64,000 nt of DNA from Listeria immobilis. GTDB lineage: Bacteria > Bacillota > Bacilli > Lactobacillales > Listeriaceae. The position numbers and the translations under genes were made by a program. The stretch lies in the NCBI RefSeq assembly GCF_014322765.1, contig NZ_JAASTZ010000007.1, forward strand, positions 94,979-158,978, in the 5' to 3' direction. Below are positions 1-16,465 of this stretch, piece by piece; positions within the stretch are counted from its first letter, which is position 1, and the number at the start of each line of letters is the position of its first letter. The notes beneath the pieces are model-generated. The model was not told the origin of the DNA and searched no databases. It saw nothing but the letters and a program-made list of their open reading frames with translations.

Positions 1-2
1 TT

Positions 3-1772
<1,770 letters not shown>

Positions 1773-1811
1773 CAGATGAGGTACGCATCTATCGTATCGT
1801 AATTCTCATAA

Positions 1812-7731
<5,920 letters not shown>

Positions 7732-7860
7732 AAAAAGTGCCCGCCCAAAAAATGAGTGCTTTTTTTAGCTTTAGATATACATTCATTAAAAATGATATAC
7801 CAGTAACAAATTAAGTTATGTTTTTTGAGCAAAAAGGAATACACAATATAATATAAAGGG

Positions 7861-7890
7861 ACCAACCTTCATTGAGCGGGTTGGTTTTTT
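7861..7890 (+). terminator. Intrinsic terminator after the F1-like ATPase operon
   Basis: ACCAACC (7861-7867) pairs with GGTTGGT (7879-7885) over an 11-nt loop and is followed by six T. It lies 130 bp after the membrane protein gene. The rest of 7732-8103 holds no convincing gene; a TATAAT at 7930-7935 may belong to the promoter of the PTS regulator. Confidence 0.82.
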
Positions 7891-8017
7891 AGTATGTCAA
7901 AATGGCTAGTTGCTTTATTTAACAAAATGTATAATTAATATCACGAACTATCAATTCAAAAGGAGTTTCATTAGACTTGTAGTTTTTGTAAAAATTTATT
8001 TCGAATTATGTAAATTG

Positions 8018-8031
8018 TGGAAGTGCTTACA
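8018..8031 (+). promoter_or_regulatory. Possible CcpA (cre) site before the PTS regulator
   Basis: TGGAAGTGCTTACA, read on the other strand TGTAAGCACTTCCA, fits the 14-bp cre consensus at 12 positions. It lies about 75 bp before the start of a sugar PTS operon, where carbon catabolite control would be expected. Two mismatches make this weak. Confidence 0.28.
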
Positions 8032-8103
8032 TGGCGGTAACATGATGTTAGGGGCAGGCCTTCTAAATCATTTTATCGCAACTAGTATAAAGGGGTGACC
8101 GAA

Positions 8104-10134
8104 ATGTTAAGTGGCAGAATGATACTAATCATAAAGTATTTAGAAGGCAAAAGTGAGTCAAGTATTCGTGATATCAGTAAAAAGCTAGAAATATCTGAGC
8201 GAAAAATCCGATATGATATTGATAATATTAATGACGCACTAACGCTAAACCAATTAAAACCAATTTTAAAGGAGGGAAAAGGAAGATTAATTTCACCAGT
8301 TGATTTGGTCAAATTAGTACGGGAGGAAAACGAAGCGTATATATTTACCCCGCAAGAAAGAATTCATATTTTGCAGTACTTACTATTTTTCAATATTAAA
8401 AAAGTGAATTTAGAACATTTAAGCAAATGGATGGGTGTTTCGCGGACAACCATAAAAAAAGATTTATTGCTTTTGGAAGAAACTCTTCAAAAAATAAACC
8501 TTCAATTGGAGTATAAGCAAGGATACATTTTGAAAGGGAATGAAAGCGTTATTTTAAATGAGCGCGTTCGGATTTTACGTGAGTATATTGATTTGATTCA
8601 AAATGAAAATAACGAAACTAATCTTTATAGTAAGCGGATGTTGAGTGAGATAAAAATTTCATTAAAAGAAATTGATCTAAATGGAGTGAATAAATGGTCC
8701 AAGCAACTGCTAAAACAAATGGGTTGGATCCTCAATGATGAATCATATTATTGGTACTTAGCAAATATTTTAGTTTTTTGCTGGTATATAAAAAATAATA
8801 TCGAAAATCCATTAAAAGACACTAAGTTAGTGCTTCCGATATTTAAGCCACAACTCATTCAAAGTATGGAAATGATTTTGGATTATAAGTTCACACAGGA
8901 ACAGTTAAATATTTTAGTGGGTTTTGTGTTCTTCACGAATAAGTATGCAAGCTTAAATGAAGAGATGGACTTGATTACAACTGAAACATTAGTAAATTCA
9001 CTTATAAATGCAATGAGCGAAGAACTAAACTTACCATTTCTAGAAGATGCTATTTTATACAAAGGTCTTTTAAATCATGTAGCGCCGTTGATTGAGCGAG
9101 TGAGGAAAAATGTGCAAATTTATGAAGATACTTTTGATGTTATTCCAGCAGAATTTTTATATGTTTTTCATGCAACGAGTAAAGCGATTAAAACCATACC
9201 AATACTAGAAAAGGTTGAAAATGAAAATGAGATATCCTTACTTTCAATCCACTTTTTAGCAAGTATTCAACGGAATCAACGAGAAGAAAAGCAGCAGGTA
9301 TTACTAGTTTGTGGTCTAGGATACGGAGCAATCGCTATGATGAAAGATACGCTTAACAGTGAATATCAAATTGCGTTTGTTGCGACCATTCCAGAGTATA
9401 TGTTAAAAGATTTTACGTCTTGGGAAGCGGTAGATTTAGTTATTACAACTGCCAAAATGGATACGCCTTTGCCAAAACCAACTATCAAAGTAAATCCAGT
9501 TTTAAAAGAATGTGATTTTGTGGAATTGGAAAAGCAAGGTTTAAAAAAGAAAAACATTTTAACTAGTTATTTTGCTATTAATAAGCGACTTAGTTTTCTA
9601 GAAAGTTCTGTTAAGCAACAAGTAATCAGCGTAATCAAAGAAGAACTAGGTTATGGGCATGTGAGTATTCCAAATCGAAAACTAGGATTAAGTGACCTCA
9701 TCGGAACAGATGCCATTCGGATTATCTCGAAAAAAGCAACTTGGCAAGAAATAATTCAGTCTGCTACGAAGTTACTCTCAGATAATCAGTTCGTTCATCC
9801 TGAATATGCAAATAATATCATTGAAATACAAGAGGAATTAGGCTTTTATTCAGTGAAAGATGAGGAATTTGCTTTATTTCATGGAAATGATAGTAGTTTA
9901 GTTCAAATGAACAGTATGGCACTGCTGATAAGTAAACAACCCATTATTTTTGGTACTAAACAAGCGAAAGTGGTTTTTATTCTTGCAAGTAAAGATAAAA
10001 AAGAGCAGATTCCAGCGATTATCACATTAACAAAAATGACCTATCAAACAGACTTTATTTCGCAGTTAGAACAAGCGAAAACACCTATCGAAGCAGACCA
10101 GATTATTAAAAAATATGAGGAGGAGGTTAGATAG
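8104..10134 (+). CDS. PRD-containing transcriptional regulator with EIIB- and EIIA-like domains
   Basis: 676 residues from ATG at 8104, which has AAAGGGGTG 6 bp upstream. Domain order: two N-terminal winged helix-turn-helix domains (about 10-60 and 90-150), two PTS regulation domains (about 190-400), a fructose-type EIIB-like domain with Cys403 in LLVCGLGYGA, and an EIIA-like domain with His593 in ALFHGND. This is the MtlR/LicR type of activator, whose activity is set by PTS phosphorylation. It sits 1 bp before the EIIA gene of the operon it most probably controls. The sugar is not evident from the regulator. Confidence 0.9.
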   Translation: MLSGRMILIIKYLEGKSESSIRDISKKLEISERKIRYDIDNINDALTLNQLKPILKEGKGRLISPVDLVKLVREENEAYIFTPQERIHILQYLLFFNIKKVNLEHLSKWMGVSRTTIKKDLLLLEETLQKINLQLEYKQGYILKGNESVILNERVRILREYIDLIQNENNETNLYSKRMLSEIKISLKEIDLNGVNKWSKQLLKQMGWILNDESYYWYLANILVFCWYIKNNIENPLKDTKLVLPIFKPQLIQSMEMILDYKFTQEQLNILVGFVFFTNKYASLNEEMDLITTETLVNSLINAMSEELNLPFLEDAILYKGLLNHVAPLIERVRKNVQIYEDTFDVIPAEFLYVFHATSKAIKTIPILEKVENENEISLLSIHFLASIQRNQREEKQQVLLVCGLGYGAIAMMKDTLNSEYQIAFVATIPEYMLKDFTSWEAVDLVITTAKMDTPLPKPTIKVNPVLKECDFVELEKQGLKKKNILTSYFAINKRLSFLESSVKQQVISVIKEELGYGHVSIPNRKLGLSDLIGTDAIRIISKKATWQEIIQSATKLLSDNQFVHPEYANNIIEIQEELGFYSVKDEEFALFHGNDSSLVQMNSMALLISKQPIIFGTKQAKVVFILASKDKKEQIPAIITLTKMTYQTDFISQLEQAKTPIEADQIIKKYEEEVR

Positions 10135-10135
10135 T

Positions 10136-10588
10136 ATGAGCATGAAAATCGATTTCTTGTCCATTTCTAACTTAGAAGTGAAAACGAAAGAAGAAGCCAT
10201 TCTAGCATTAGTAGATGTGTTAGATCAAGCCAACTATTTGGGAAATAAAAAACTTTTTGAAAAAGATATCTTAGAAAGAGAAGCAACACTTTCGACATAT
10301 ATTGGGCATGAAATTGGCTTACCCCATGCCCAGAGTAGCGGTGTAGAGCGTCCTTGTGTAGTGATTGGAAAACTAAGTCAGCCAGTAAGATGGACGACAG
10401 AAGATGAATTCGTCCAGTTGGTTTTTTTAATTGCAGTTCCAGAAGAAAATGAAGGCAATTTACATTTAAAAGTGCTTTCCAAGTTAGCAAGATTATTAAT
10501 GCATGATGATTTCCGGACGCAATTAAGTGAGCTTGACGATGCAGCAACAATGGCTTTACTAAATAAAAGTGTGAAGGAGGATAACTAA
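10136..10588 (+). CDS. PTS fructose-type EIIA component
   Basis: 150 residues of the PTS EIIA type 2 (fructose/mannitol) family. The phosphorylated histidine is His64 in the motif GLPHAQSSG. ATG at 10136 follows GGAGG at a normal distance; a longer in-frame ATG at 10115 lacks this. EIIA takes phosphate from HPr and passes it to the EIIB encoded 1 kb downstream. The gene abuts the EIIC gene. Confidence 0.9.
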   Translation: MSMKIDFLSISNLEVKTKEEAILALVDVLDQANYLGNKKLFEKDILEREATLSTYIGHEIGLPHAQSSGVERPCVVIGKLSQPVRWTTEDEFVQLVFLIAVPEENEGNLHLKVLSKLARLLMHDDFRTQLSELDDAATMALLNKSVKEDN

Positions 10589-11650
10589 ATGAGAACACTT
10601 AAATTTTTGCAGAAACATTTGATGACCGCCACTTCTTACATGATTCCATTTGTCGTAGCAGGGGGGATACTTTTCGCACTATCCGTTATGTTAAGCGGAC
10701 AAGCAGCAGTACCAGATGCAGGTTGGCTTGCAAAATTAAATCAGATTGGTGCAGCTGGACTGGCACTTTTTGTTCCAATTTTAGGTGGTTACATAGCATT
10801 TAGTATGGCTGATAAACCAGGGCTAGCACCAGGGATGATTGGTGCATATTTAGCAAATGAAATTGGTGCAGGATTTATTGGCGGGATTGTCGCTGGTTTC
10901 CTGGCAGGTTTTGTAGTTAATCAGTTGAAAAGAATCAAATTATCGACTTCGATGAAAACATTAGGATCCATTTTTATTTATCCGCTTGTCGGAACATTGA
11001 TCACCGGGGGGATAATAGTTTTCCTCATTGGCGAACCAATTTCTGGCTTTATGGACTGGATGACAAGTGCTTTAAATAGCTTATCAGGTGCGGCGAAGGT
11101 TCCACTTGGAGCACTGCTTGGAGCAATGATTTCCTTTGATATGGGCGGTCCAGTCAATAAAGTAGCAGCAACATTTGCGCAGACACAAGTAGATACGCTT
11201 CCCTACTTAATGGGTGGTGTTGGTGTAGCGATTTGTGTACCTCCACTAGGACTTGGAGCGGCAACATTACTTTTCCCTAAAAAATTTACTCGTGTAGAAA
11301 GAGACTCTGGTATTGCGGCTCTAATTATGGGAAGTGTGGGAATAACGGAAGGTGCCATCCCATTTGCAACAGCTGATCCGTTACGGGTTATACCTTCCAT
11401 AATGACCGGAGCGATTGTTGGGAATATATCGGCGTTCTTATTTGGTTGTTTGAATCATGCACCATGGGGAGGGCTCATTGTACTTCCGGTAGTAGAAAAT
11501 CGGATTGGCTATGTCATTTCGATTGCCTTAGGAGCCGTTGTAACAGCGGTTATGCTTAGGATATTGAAAAAAGATGCAACCGAGCTGGATGAGGCACTGG
11601 AAGAAGGTCAAGAAATTGATGATTTAGATATTAATTTTGAAGATATTTAG
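10589..11650 (+). CDS. PTS fructose-type EIIC permease
   Basis: 353 residues with about nine hydrophobic segments, typical of the EIIC of fructose-family PTS. Family motifs include MIPFVVAGGILFA near the N terminus, GAMISFDMGGPVNKVA in the centre and the SVGITEGAIPFA substrate loop. It is a free-standing EIIC with separate A and B proteins, forming the sugar channel in the membrane. A GGAGG lies 7 bp before the ATG. Confidence 0.92.
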   Translation: MRTLKFLQKHLMTATSYMIPFVVAGGILFALSVMLSGQAAVPDAGWLAKLNQIGAAGLALFVPILGGYIAFSMADKPGLAPGMIGAYLANEIGAGFIGGIVAGFLAGFVVNQLKRIKLSTSMKTLGSIFIYPLVGTLITGGIIVFLIGEPISGFMDWMTSALNSLSGAAKVPLGALLGAMISFDMGGPVNKVAATFAQTQVDTLPYLMGGVGVAICVPPLGLGAATLLFPKKFTRVERDSGIAALIMGSVGITEGAIPFATADPLRVIPSIMTGAIVGNISAFLFGCLNHAPWGGLIVLPVVENRIGYVISIALGAVVTAVMLRILKKDATELDEALEEGQEIDDLDINFEDI

Positions 11651-11665
11651 AAAGGATGATAATTA

Positions 11666-11974
11666 ATGAAAATTGTAGCAGTAACATCTTGTCCAAGTGG
11701 AGTAGCGCATACGTATATGTCAGCAGAATCACTCGAACTTTCTGCAAAAAAAATGGGCGTTACTATCAAAGTAGAAACACAAGGCTCTTCAGGAATTGAA
11801 AATAAATTAACTGCTAAAGAAATTGAGGAAGCAGATTGCGTCATTATTACAAATGATGTGGAAATTAGAGAAAGTCAACGTTTTAAAGGTAAAAAAGTAG
11901 TGAAAATGAGTGTTTCCGATATTATTAAAAAATCTGACGCACTTATTAAAAAACTACAAACAATGTTTTCATAA
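11666..11974 (+). CDS. PTS fructose-type EIIB component
   Basis: 102 residues. The active-site cysteine is Cys9 in TSCPSGVAHTYMSAE, the hallmark of fructose-family EIIB. It accepts phosphate from EIIA and hands it to sugar moving through EIIC. The gene lies 15 bp after the EIIC gene with AAAGGATG as ribosome site. Confidence 0.93.
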   Translation: MKIVAVTSCPSGVAHTYMSAESLELSAKKMGVTIKVETQGSSGIENKLTAKEIEEADCVIITNDVEIRESQRFKGKKVVKMSVSDIIKKSDALIKKLQTMFS

Positions 11975-12000
11975 AATTAAATTCTAGGAGGAACAAATAA

Positions 12001-13269
12001 TTGAAATTACCTATTAAAAAAGCAGTCGAATCCCTTTTAAAATTACAAACAACCGGAGATAGCGCAACGCTTATTGGCGTTGGTCCAATGTCACGAAATC
12101 TACTACAAGCAAGTTTTGAATTAGCGAAAGAAGATGACTATCCATTAATGTTTATTGCAAGTCGAAATCAAGTGGATGCAGATGAACTTGGTGGAGGTTA
12201 TGTGAATGGTTGGAATCAATTTAGTTTTATTGAAGCCATTAAAGAAGTTGCGGATGAAGTAGCCTTTGATGGATTGTACTATGTCTGTCGTGACCACGGA
12301 GGCCCTTGGCAACGTGATCAAGAACGAAATGAGCATTTACCTACAGAAAAGGCAATGGAGCTTGGTAAGCAGTCGTATGTAGCTGATATTGAGGCGGGAT
12401 TCGATTTACTGATGATTGATCCAACGAAAGACCCATTTGAAATTGGCAAAGTAATCCCACTGGAAACAGTGTTAGAGCGCACAGTGGACTTAATTGCCTT
12501 TTGTGAAGCGGAACGGAAAAAGCGTAATCTCCCGGAAATTGGCTATGAAGTAGGAACGGAAGAGACAAACGGCGGGCTAACCTCTACTGAAACATATGAA
12601 AAATTTATTATTCAACTGAAAGAAGAACTTGAAAAACGCGATTTGCCATTACCAACTTTTATTGTTGGTCAAACGGGAACTTTAACACGGAAAACAGAGC
12701 AAGTTGGACATTTTAACTTTAAAAATGCGTATGATTTAGCGCAAATGGCGAAGAAATATGGTGTTGGATTAAAAGAGCATAACGGTGACTATTTGGATGA
12801 TGTGACGCTTCTCGAGCATATCCCATCTGAAATTACTGCAACGAATGTAGCGCCACAATATGGTACAGAAGAAACGAGAGCATACTTGAAACTAGTGGAA
12901 TTGGAGCGGAGATTAGCAGAAAATGGCTTAATTAAAAACCCTTCAAATACACGTGAAGTCTTACTCGTACAATCTATTAAGAGTGAACGCTGGCGCAAGT
13001 GGATGCTAGATGGACAAAAAGATATTACCGTTAATGAAATTATGCAAGATGACGAACTATCACTGGAAATACTAGACATCGCAGGTCATTATACATTTAA
13101 TGATGCCGCTGTTAAAAAAGAAATAAATACTTTATATGCTAATTTAGCAGCCAATAATATTGATGGTAAGCGTTTTGTAATTGACCATATCAAGCGCCCA
13201 ATCCGCAGTTACTCTGAATGTTACAATCTAAAAGGCGCGACAACAAGAATTAAACAATTAGCTAAATAA
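12001..13269 (+). CDS. GatZ/KbaZ-like tagatose-bisphosphate aldolase subunit homologue
   Basis: 422 residues, TTG start behind AGGAGGAACAAA. The sequence resembles the non-catalytic GatZ/KbaZ subunit of class II D-tagatose-1,6-bisphosphate aldolase in its N-terminal barrel (GVGPMSRNLL, SRNQVDADELGGGYVNG, CRDHGGPW, DLLMIDPTKDPFE) and the EVGTEETNGG segment. In enteric bacteria GatZ needs the catalytic GatY partner, which is not encoded next to it here. The operon therefore probably feeds a hexitol or ketose phosphate into an aldolase reaction, but whether this protein is itself an enzyme cannot be told. A hairpin follows the stop. Confidence 0.82.
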   Translation: MKLPIKKAVESLLKLQTTGDSATLIGVGPMSRNLLQASFELAKEDDYPLMFIASRNQVDADELGGGYVNGWNQFSFIEAIKEVADEVAFDGLYYVCRDHGGPWQRDQERNEHLPTEKAMELGKQSYVADIEAGFDLLMIDPTKDPFEIGKVIPLETVLERTVDLIAFCEAERKKRNLPEIGYEVGTEETNGGLTSTETYEKFIIQLKEELEKRDLPLPTFIVGQTGTLTRKTEQVGHFNFKNAYDLAQMAKKYGVGLKEHNGDYLDDVTLLEHIPSEITATNVAPQYGTEETRAYLKLVELERRLAENGLIKNPSNTREVLLVQSIKSERWRKWMLDGQKDITVNEIMQDDELSLEILDIAGHYTFNDAAVKKEINTLYANLAANNIDGKRFVIDHIKRPIRSYSECYNLKGATTRIKQLAK

Positions 13270-13274
13270 TACGA

Positions 13275-13305
13275 GAAGAGTCTGGGCTTTTTGCCTAGGC
13301 TCTTC
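13275..13305 (+). terminator. Hairpin after the PTS operon
   Basis: A 13-bp stem with two G-T pairs (13275-13287 with 13293-13305) and a TTTTT loop, 5 bp after the aldolase-like gene. The tract after it is not T-rich, so termination may be partial. Confidence 0.55.
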
Positions 13306-13362
13306 CTCATATTGCGTTTTAATGATAGAGTAAGAGAAGCGGCTATTTTGTAGGAGGAAAAC

Positions 13363-14067
13363 ATGATTAATCTGATTTTTGATATTGATGATACAGTATA
13401 TGATCAATTAAAACCATTTGAAGATGCTTTTAAAACCGTTTTTGGTGATGAAAGCAAACTAGAAATCGAAAATTTATATATTAAAAGTCGTTTTTATAGC
13501 GATGAAGTGTACCACCGGGTTGTAGATGGGGAAATGCCAAAAGCAGAAATGCATATATACCGAATTACGCAAGCATTAAATGATTTTGATTACCAAATTA
13601 CCAAAAAACAAGCAGAAATGTTCCAACAGGTTTATGAAAATAATCAACGGAAAATCACGCTTTTACCAGGAATAAAAGAAGTTCTTACGTGGGGGAAAAG
13701 CAGAAATGCGATGATGGGGATTATTACGAATGGACCAAGCTTGCATCAACAGCATAAAATAAATGATTTATGTATAAATGACTGGATTCCAGCTGAAAAC
13801 ACTTTTATTTCTGGGAAAATTGGCTATGAAAAACCAGATAAACGTTTATTTGCGTTGGTAGAAGAGCAATTAGGAATGATTGGTTCAAAAACGTATTATA
13901 TAGGAGATTCTTTTAAAAATGATGTAATTGGGGCAAAACAAGCAGGATGGAATGCAATTTGGCTTAATCGACGTAAGCATCTAGCACCGAAAGACGCACT
14001 CTATCAACCCGAATATTCTGTTACAAACGAAGAACAATTACTTGCTTTATTACAAAAATTAACTTGA
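13363..14067 (+). CDS. HAD-family hydrolase
   Basis: 234 residues with the four HAD motifs: FDIDDTVYD (nucleophile Asp near residue 7), ITNGP, KIGYEKPDKRLF with its lysine, and YIGDSFKNDVIGA. A helical cap lies between motifs I and II, as in subclass IA. Likely a phosphatase acting on a small phosphate ester; the substrate is not visible. AGGAGG precedes the ATG by 7 bp. It is a single gene between two terminators. Confidence 0.88.
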   Translation: MINLIFDIDDTVYDQLKPFEDAFKTVFGDESKLEIENLYIKSRFYSDEVYHRVVDGEMPKAEMHIYRITQALNDFDYQITKKQAEMFQQVYENNQRKITLLPGIKEVLTWGKSRNAMMGIITNGPSLHQQHKINDLCINDWIPAENTFISGKIGYEKPDKRLFALVEEQLGMIGSKTYYIGDSFKNDVIGAKQAGWNAIWLNRRKHLAPKDALYQPEYSVTNEEQLLALLQKLT

Positions 14068-14076
14068 TTTTTTATG

Positions 14077-14110
14077 AAAACTTCTTTCATTATTTGAAAG
14101 AGGTTTTTTT
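14077..14110 (+). terminator. Intrinsic terminator after the HAD gene
   Basis: AAAACTTCTTTC (14077-14088) pairs with GAAAGAGGTTTT (14096-14107) with one G-T pair, followed by a T run. Confidence 0.82.
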
Positions 14111-14112
14111 TA

Positions 14113-14141
14113 TTGACAAATAAAACGAAAGAAGATATTAT
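14113..14141 (+). promoter_or_regulatory. SigA-type promoter of the Rrf2-methyltransferase pair
   Basis: TTGACA at 14113-14118, a 17-bp spacer and TATTAT at 14136-14141. It directly follows the upstream terminator and lies 36 bp before the Rrf2 gene. Confidence 0.8.
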
Positions 14142-14176
14142 AGATACATTAAGTCTTTAATTAAGAGGGTGAGATA

Positions 14177-14593
14177 ATGAAATACTCAAAAGCAACTAAT
14201 TATGCGTTACATACGATGGTATACTTAGCTAATTTATCTGCTGAAAAGACGGTAGGTGTGAAAGAACTTGCTATCAAACAAAATGTATCACCAACCTACC
14301 TTTCAAAAGTGCTGACGATGCTCGTAAAAGCTAGTTTTATCGAGTCAATAACTGGAGTAAATGGTGGATATAAATTAGCAAAACCAGCAAATGATATTAG
14401 TTTTTTAGACGTTATTCAAGCGATTGAAGGGAAAACAGCTTTCTTTCATTGCGACCCTAAAAATCATGCCGAAAGTAAGCCACATTGTTTAATTGGAGAA
14501 GTCATGGACAATGCCGAGCAACAAATGGAAGCTTATTTAAGTGAACAAACTATTGGAAGTATTGTCGTTGAAATCGAAAAACATCATCATTAA
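14177..14593 (+). CDS. Rrf2-family transcriptional regulator
   Basis: 138 residues. The N-terminal winged helix (KYSKATNYALHTMVYLAN, then VSPTYLSKVLTMLVKASF) and the wing VNGGYKLAKP are typical of Rrf2. Only two cysteines are present in the sensor region, Cys92 and Cys104, with nearby histidines; iron-sulfur members such as NsrR and IscR normally have three. It may sense redox or metal rather than bind a cluster, or use a His as ligand. The methyltransferase gene follows after 12 bp, so the pair is likely co-regulated and autoregulated. Confidence 0.88.
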   Translation: MKYSKATNYALHTMVYLANLSAEKTVGVKELAIKQNVSPTYLSKVLTMLVKASFIESITGVNGGYKLAKPANDISFLDVIQAIEGKTAFFHCDPKNHAESKPHCLIGEVMDNAEQQMEAYLSEQTIGSIVVEIEKHHH

Positions 14594-14605
14594 AGGAGTG
14601 AGAAA

Positions 14606-15220
14606 ATGAATCATCACAATCACCATAATCATCATCACAATCACCACGGAGAAGCTGGTTTTAAGCGAAAAGTCGATTATTTAGACCGTCCGGAACGCAA
14701 GGAAGTTTTGTCTCCGGAAGCATTTATCCAAGAAGTGCCAGTGGATAAAGCAGACACTATACTGGATTTAGGTGCGGGAACAGGTTTTTTAACAATTCCA
14801 GCTGCAAAATTAGTGGATAATACTGTTTTTGCTTTAGACTTGGATCCACAAATGTTAGCACTTATTCAGCAAAAAGCAGCAAACGAAAATTTAACAAATG
14901 TGGATGTTTTAGAAGCAAGTATGGAGGAAATTCCGCTAGAAACTGGGACAATAAATATTGCACTTGCATCACTCGTACTCCATGAGGTAAGTTCGTTAAG
15001 CAAAGTCTTAAATGAAGTGAGCCGAGTGGTAAAAGCGGGCGGTTACTTCGCTTGTTTAGAATTCGACACAATAGGAACTGAATTAAAAGGTCCTCCAATG
15101 GAAATCCAGATTACAGCTAATAAGTTGGAACAGGCACTAGCTGATGCTGGCTTTGAAGTCGTAAAAAATTGGAACCTTCCAGAAGGCATGTATGTAACTA
15201 TCGCCAAGAAAAAGAGATAA
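14606..15220 (+). CDS. Class I SAM-dependent methyltransferase with a His-rich N terminus
   Basis: 204 residues. The SAM-binding motif I LDLGAGTGF (about 51-59), the acidic end of strand 2 (ALDLDPQM) and the motif ASLVLHEV are those of the UbiE/type 11 methyltransferase fold. Residues 2-14 are almost only His and Asn, a natural metal-binding tail. It is cotranscribed with the Rrf2 regulator. The substrate is unknown; the His tail and the regulator suggest a link to metal or metalloid stress, as for arsenite methyltransferases, but the cysteines of that family are absent. Confidence 0.85.
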   Translation: MNHHNHHNHHHNHHGEAGFKRKVDYLDRPERKEVLSPEAFIQEVPVDKADTILDLGAGTGFLTIPAAKLVDNTVFALDLDPQMLALIQQKAANENLTNVDVLEASMEEIPLETGTINIALASLVLHEVSSLSKVLNEVSRVVKAGGYFACLEFDTIGTELKGPPMEIQITANKLEQALADAGFEVVKNWNLPEGMYVTIAKKKR

Positions 15221-15242
15221 TTGCTGGCAAGGTAAACAGGGA

Positions 15243-15278
15243 AAGATTGATTTAAGATAATTGTTTTAAATCAATCTT
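15243..15278. terminator. Bidirectional hairpin between convergent genes
   Basis: AAGATTGATTTAA (15243-15255) pairs perfectly with 15266-15278. It lies between the rightward methyltransferase and the leftward GNAT gene and may end both transcripts. Confidence 0.6.
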
Positions 15279-15302
15279 CTTTGCAATGGAAGGTAAATTA
15301 GT

Positions 15303-15815
15303 TTATTTTTCTAAACGTTTACTCATAATAATGTCTATTTGACGATCATCCCCCATGTAAAAAGCATGTTTCCCCTCTGCGCTAAAACCCAATTTTTCAT
15401 AAAATTGAATAGCGTTTTTATTTTGTTCCCAGACACCTAACCATATTTTTTCTACATGTGTTTCTTTTGCGATTTTTAAAGCTTGGGTAAATAATTCCTT
15501 TCCTAATCCCCTGTTTTGATATGCTTTTAATAGATAGATGCGTTCTATTTCGATAGTTTTACCTAGTATTTCTTCTGTTTGAGCTTCTTCTAGATTTAAT
15601 TTTAAATATCCGGCGATTTCTTCTTGGTCATAAATAAAGTAAAAATAGGAATGCGGATTATCTAATTCTTTGCGCAATTTTTCTAAGGTAAAAATTGTTT
15701 TTAAGTAGGTATCAATATTTTCTGGTTTATTTTGTGCTCTAAATGTTTCATCAAATGTTTTATAGCTTATTTCTAATAATAGTTCTAAATCTGTTATTGT
15801 GCATAAACGTATCAT
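15303..15815 (-). CDS. GNAT-family N-acetyltransferase
   Basis: 170 residues with the GNAT core: the acetyl-CoA loop YQNRGLGKELF (Q/RxxGxG/A type), strand EIERIYLL before it, and the C-terminal WEQNKNAIQFYEKLGF motif. The acceptor substrate cannot be told. It is preceded by AGGAAAAA and follows the MarR gene by 17 bp on the same strand, so MarR probably controls it. Confidence 0.9.
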   Translation of the reverse strand: MIRLCTITDLELLLEISYKTFDETFRAQNKPENIDTYLKTIFTLEKLRKELDNPHSYFYFIYDQEEIAGYLKLNLEEAQTEEILGKTIEIERIYLLKAYQNRGLGKELFTQALKIAKETHVEKIWLGVWEQNKNAIQFYEKLGFSAEGKHAFYMGDDRQIDIIMSKRLEK

Positions 15816-15832
15816 TATTTTTCCTCCAACAA

Positions 15833-16285
15833 TTAATAATTTCTTTTATTTCCTTTTTTTACATATAGCCAGTCATCAGCAATGTTATCTTTTACTTTTT
15901 TTAGTGCTAGTGAGAGCGCACTTATTTCTGACTCATTAAATCCTTTTAAGGCAATTGAATTGGAATGTTCATTTTCGCGAATAATTAGGGGATATAATTC
16001 CTGACCATATTCGGTTGGAAATAGTAATTTATTTTTTTTATTGTTTTTATCAGCTTTTTTTATAATAAGTCCGTTTTTTTCTAAATTTTTAATGGCTCTA
16101 GAAGCAGTTGTCCGATCGATTTTTAGAATATTGACTAATTTTTCTTGAATAATACCGGGATTTTCACAAATTCTAACTAAATAAACAAATTGCCCTTTAG
16201 ATAGATTTAATTCTTTAAATTCTATATTGCTAATCGAGTCCAGCGCGCGAGCAATAACCCCTATATCTCTTAAAATATCTTTCAT
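15833..16285 (-). CDS. MarR-family transcriptional regulator
   Basis: 150 residues from ATG at 16285, which has GGAGG 7 bp upstream; a longer frame from 16333 lacks a ribosome site. The winged helix (QEKLVNILKIDRTTASRAIKNLEKNG) and the wing KKADKNNKKNKLLF fit MarR. It is the first gene of a leftward pair with the GNAT gene. A near-perfect palindrome lies just upstream, likely its own operator. Confidence 0.9.
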   Translation of the reverse strand: MKDILRDIGVIARALDSISNIEFKELNLSKGQFVYLVRICENPGIIQEKLVNILKIDRTTASRAIKNLEKNGLIIKKADKNNKKNKLLFPTEYGQELYPLIIRENEHSNSIALKGFNESEISALSLALKKVKDNIADDWLYVKKGNKRNY

Positions 16286-16296
16286 TGCGAGCCTCC

Positions 16297-16320
16297 ATTT
16301 TATTGCGTTTGCAACAAAAT
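16297..16320. promoter_or_regulatory. Palindrome, probable MarR operator
   Basis: Arms ATTTTATTGC (16297-16306) and GCAACAAAAT (16311-16320) differ by one base from perfect symmetry, with GTTT between. It lies 11 bp upstream of the MarR start codon, over its ribosome site and promoter zone. Confidence 0.6.
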
Positions 16321-16420
16321 GAGTATAACACATTAGGGAAGTGAAAGGAAGTAGCTATATTAAAATGACGCTCTAGAGGTAAATAAAGTTAATTTGCCAA
16401 AAGGATAATCCTACTTAAAA

Positions 16421-16465
16421 TACGCCCCTAAAGTCCAAGTGGAAGATACTGACTTTAGGGGCGTA
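16421..16465 (-). terminator. Strong hairpin after the MMPL gene
   Basis: TACGCCCCTAAAGTC (16421-16435) pairs perfectly with 16451-16465. Read leftward the stem is followed by TTTTAAG, so it probably ends the MMPL transcript. The rest of 16334-16601 holds no gene that I can support. Confidence 0.7.

Noticed and set aside
7910..8098. Possible 62-codon gene before the PTS regulator
   Set aside because: No ribosome site, unlikely composition, and it covers the regulator's promoter zone.
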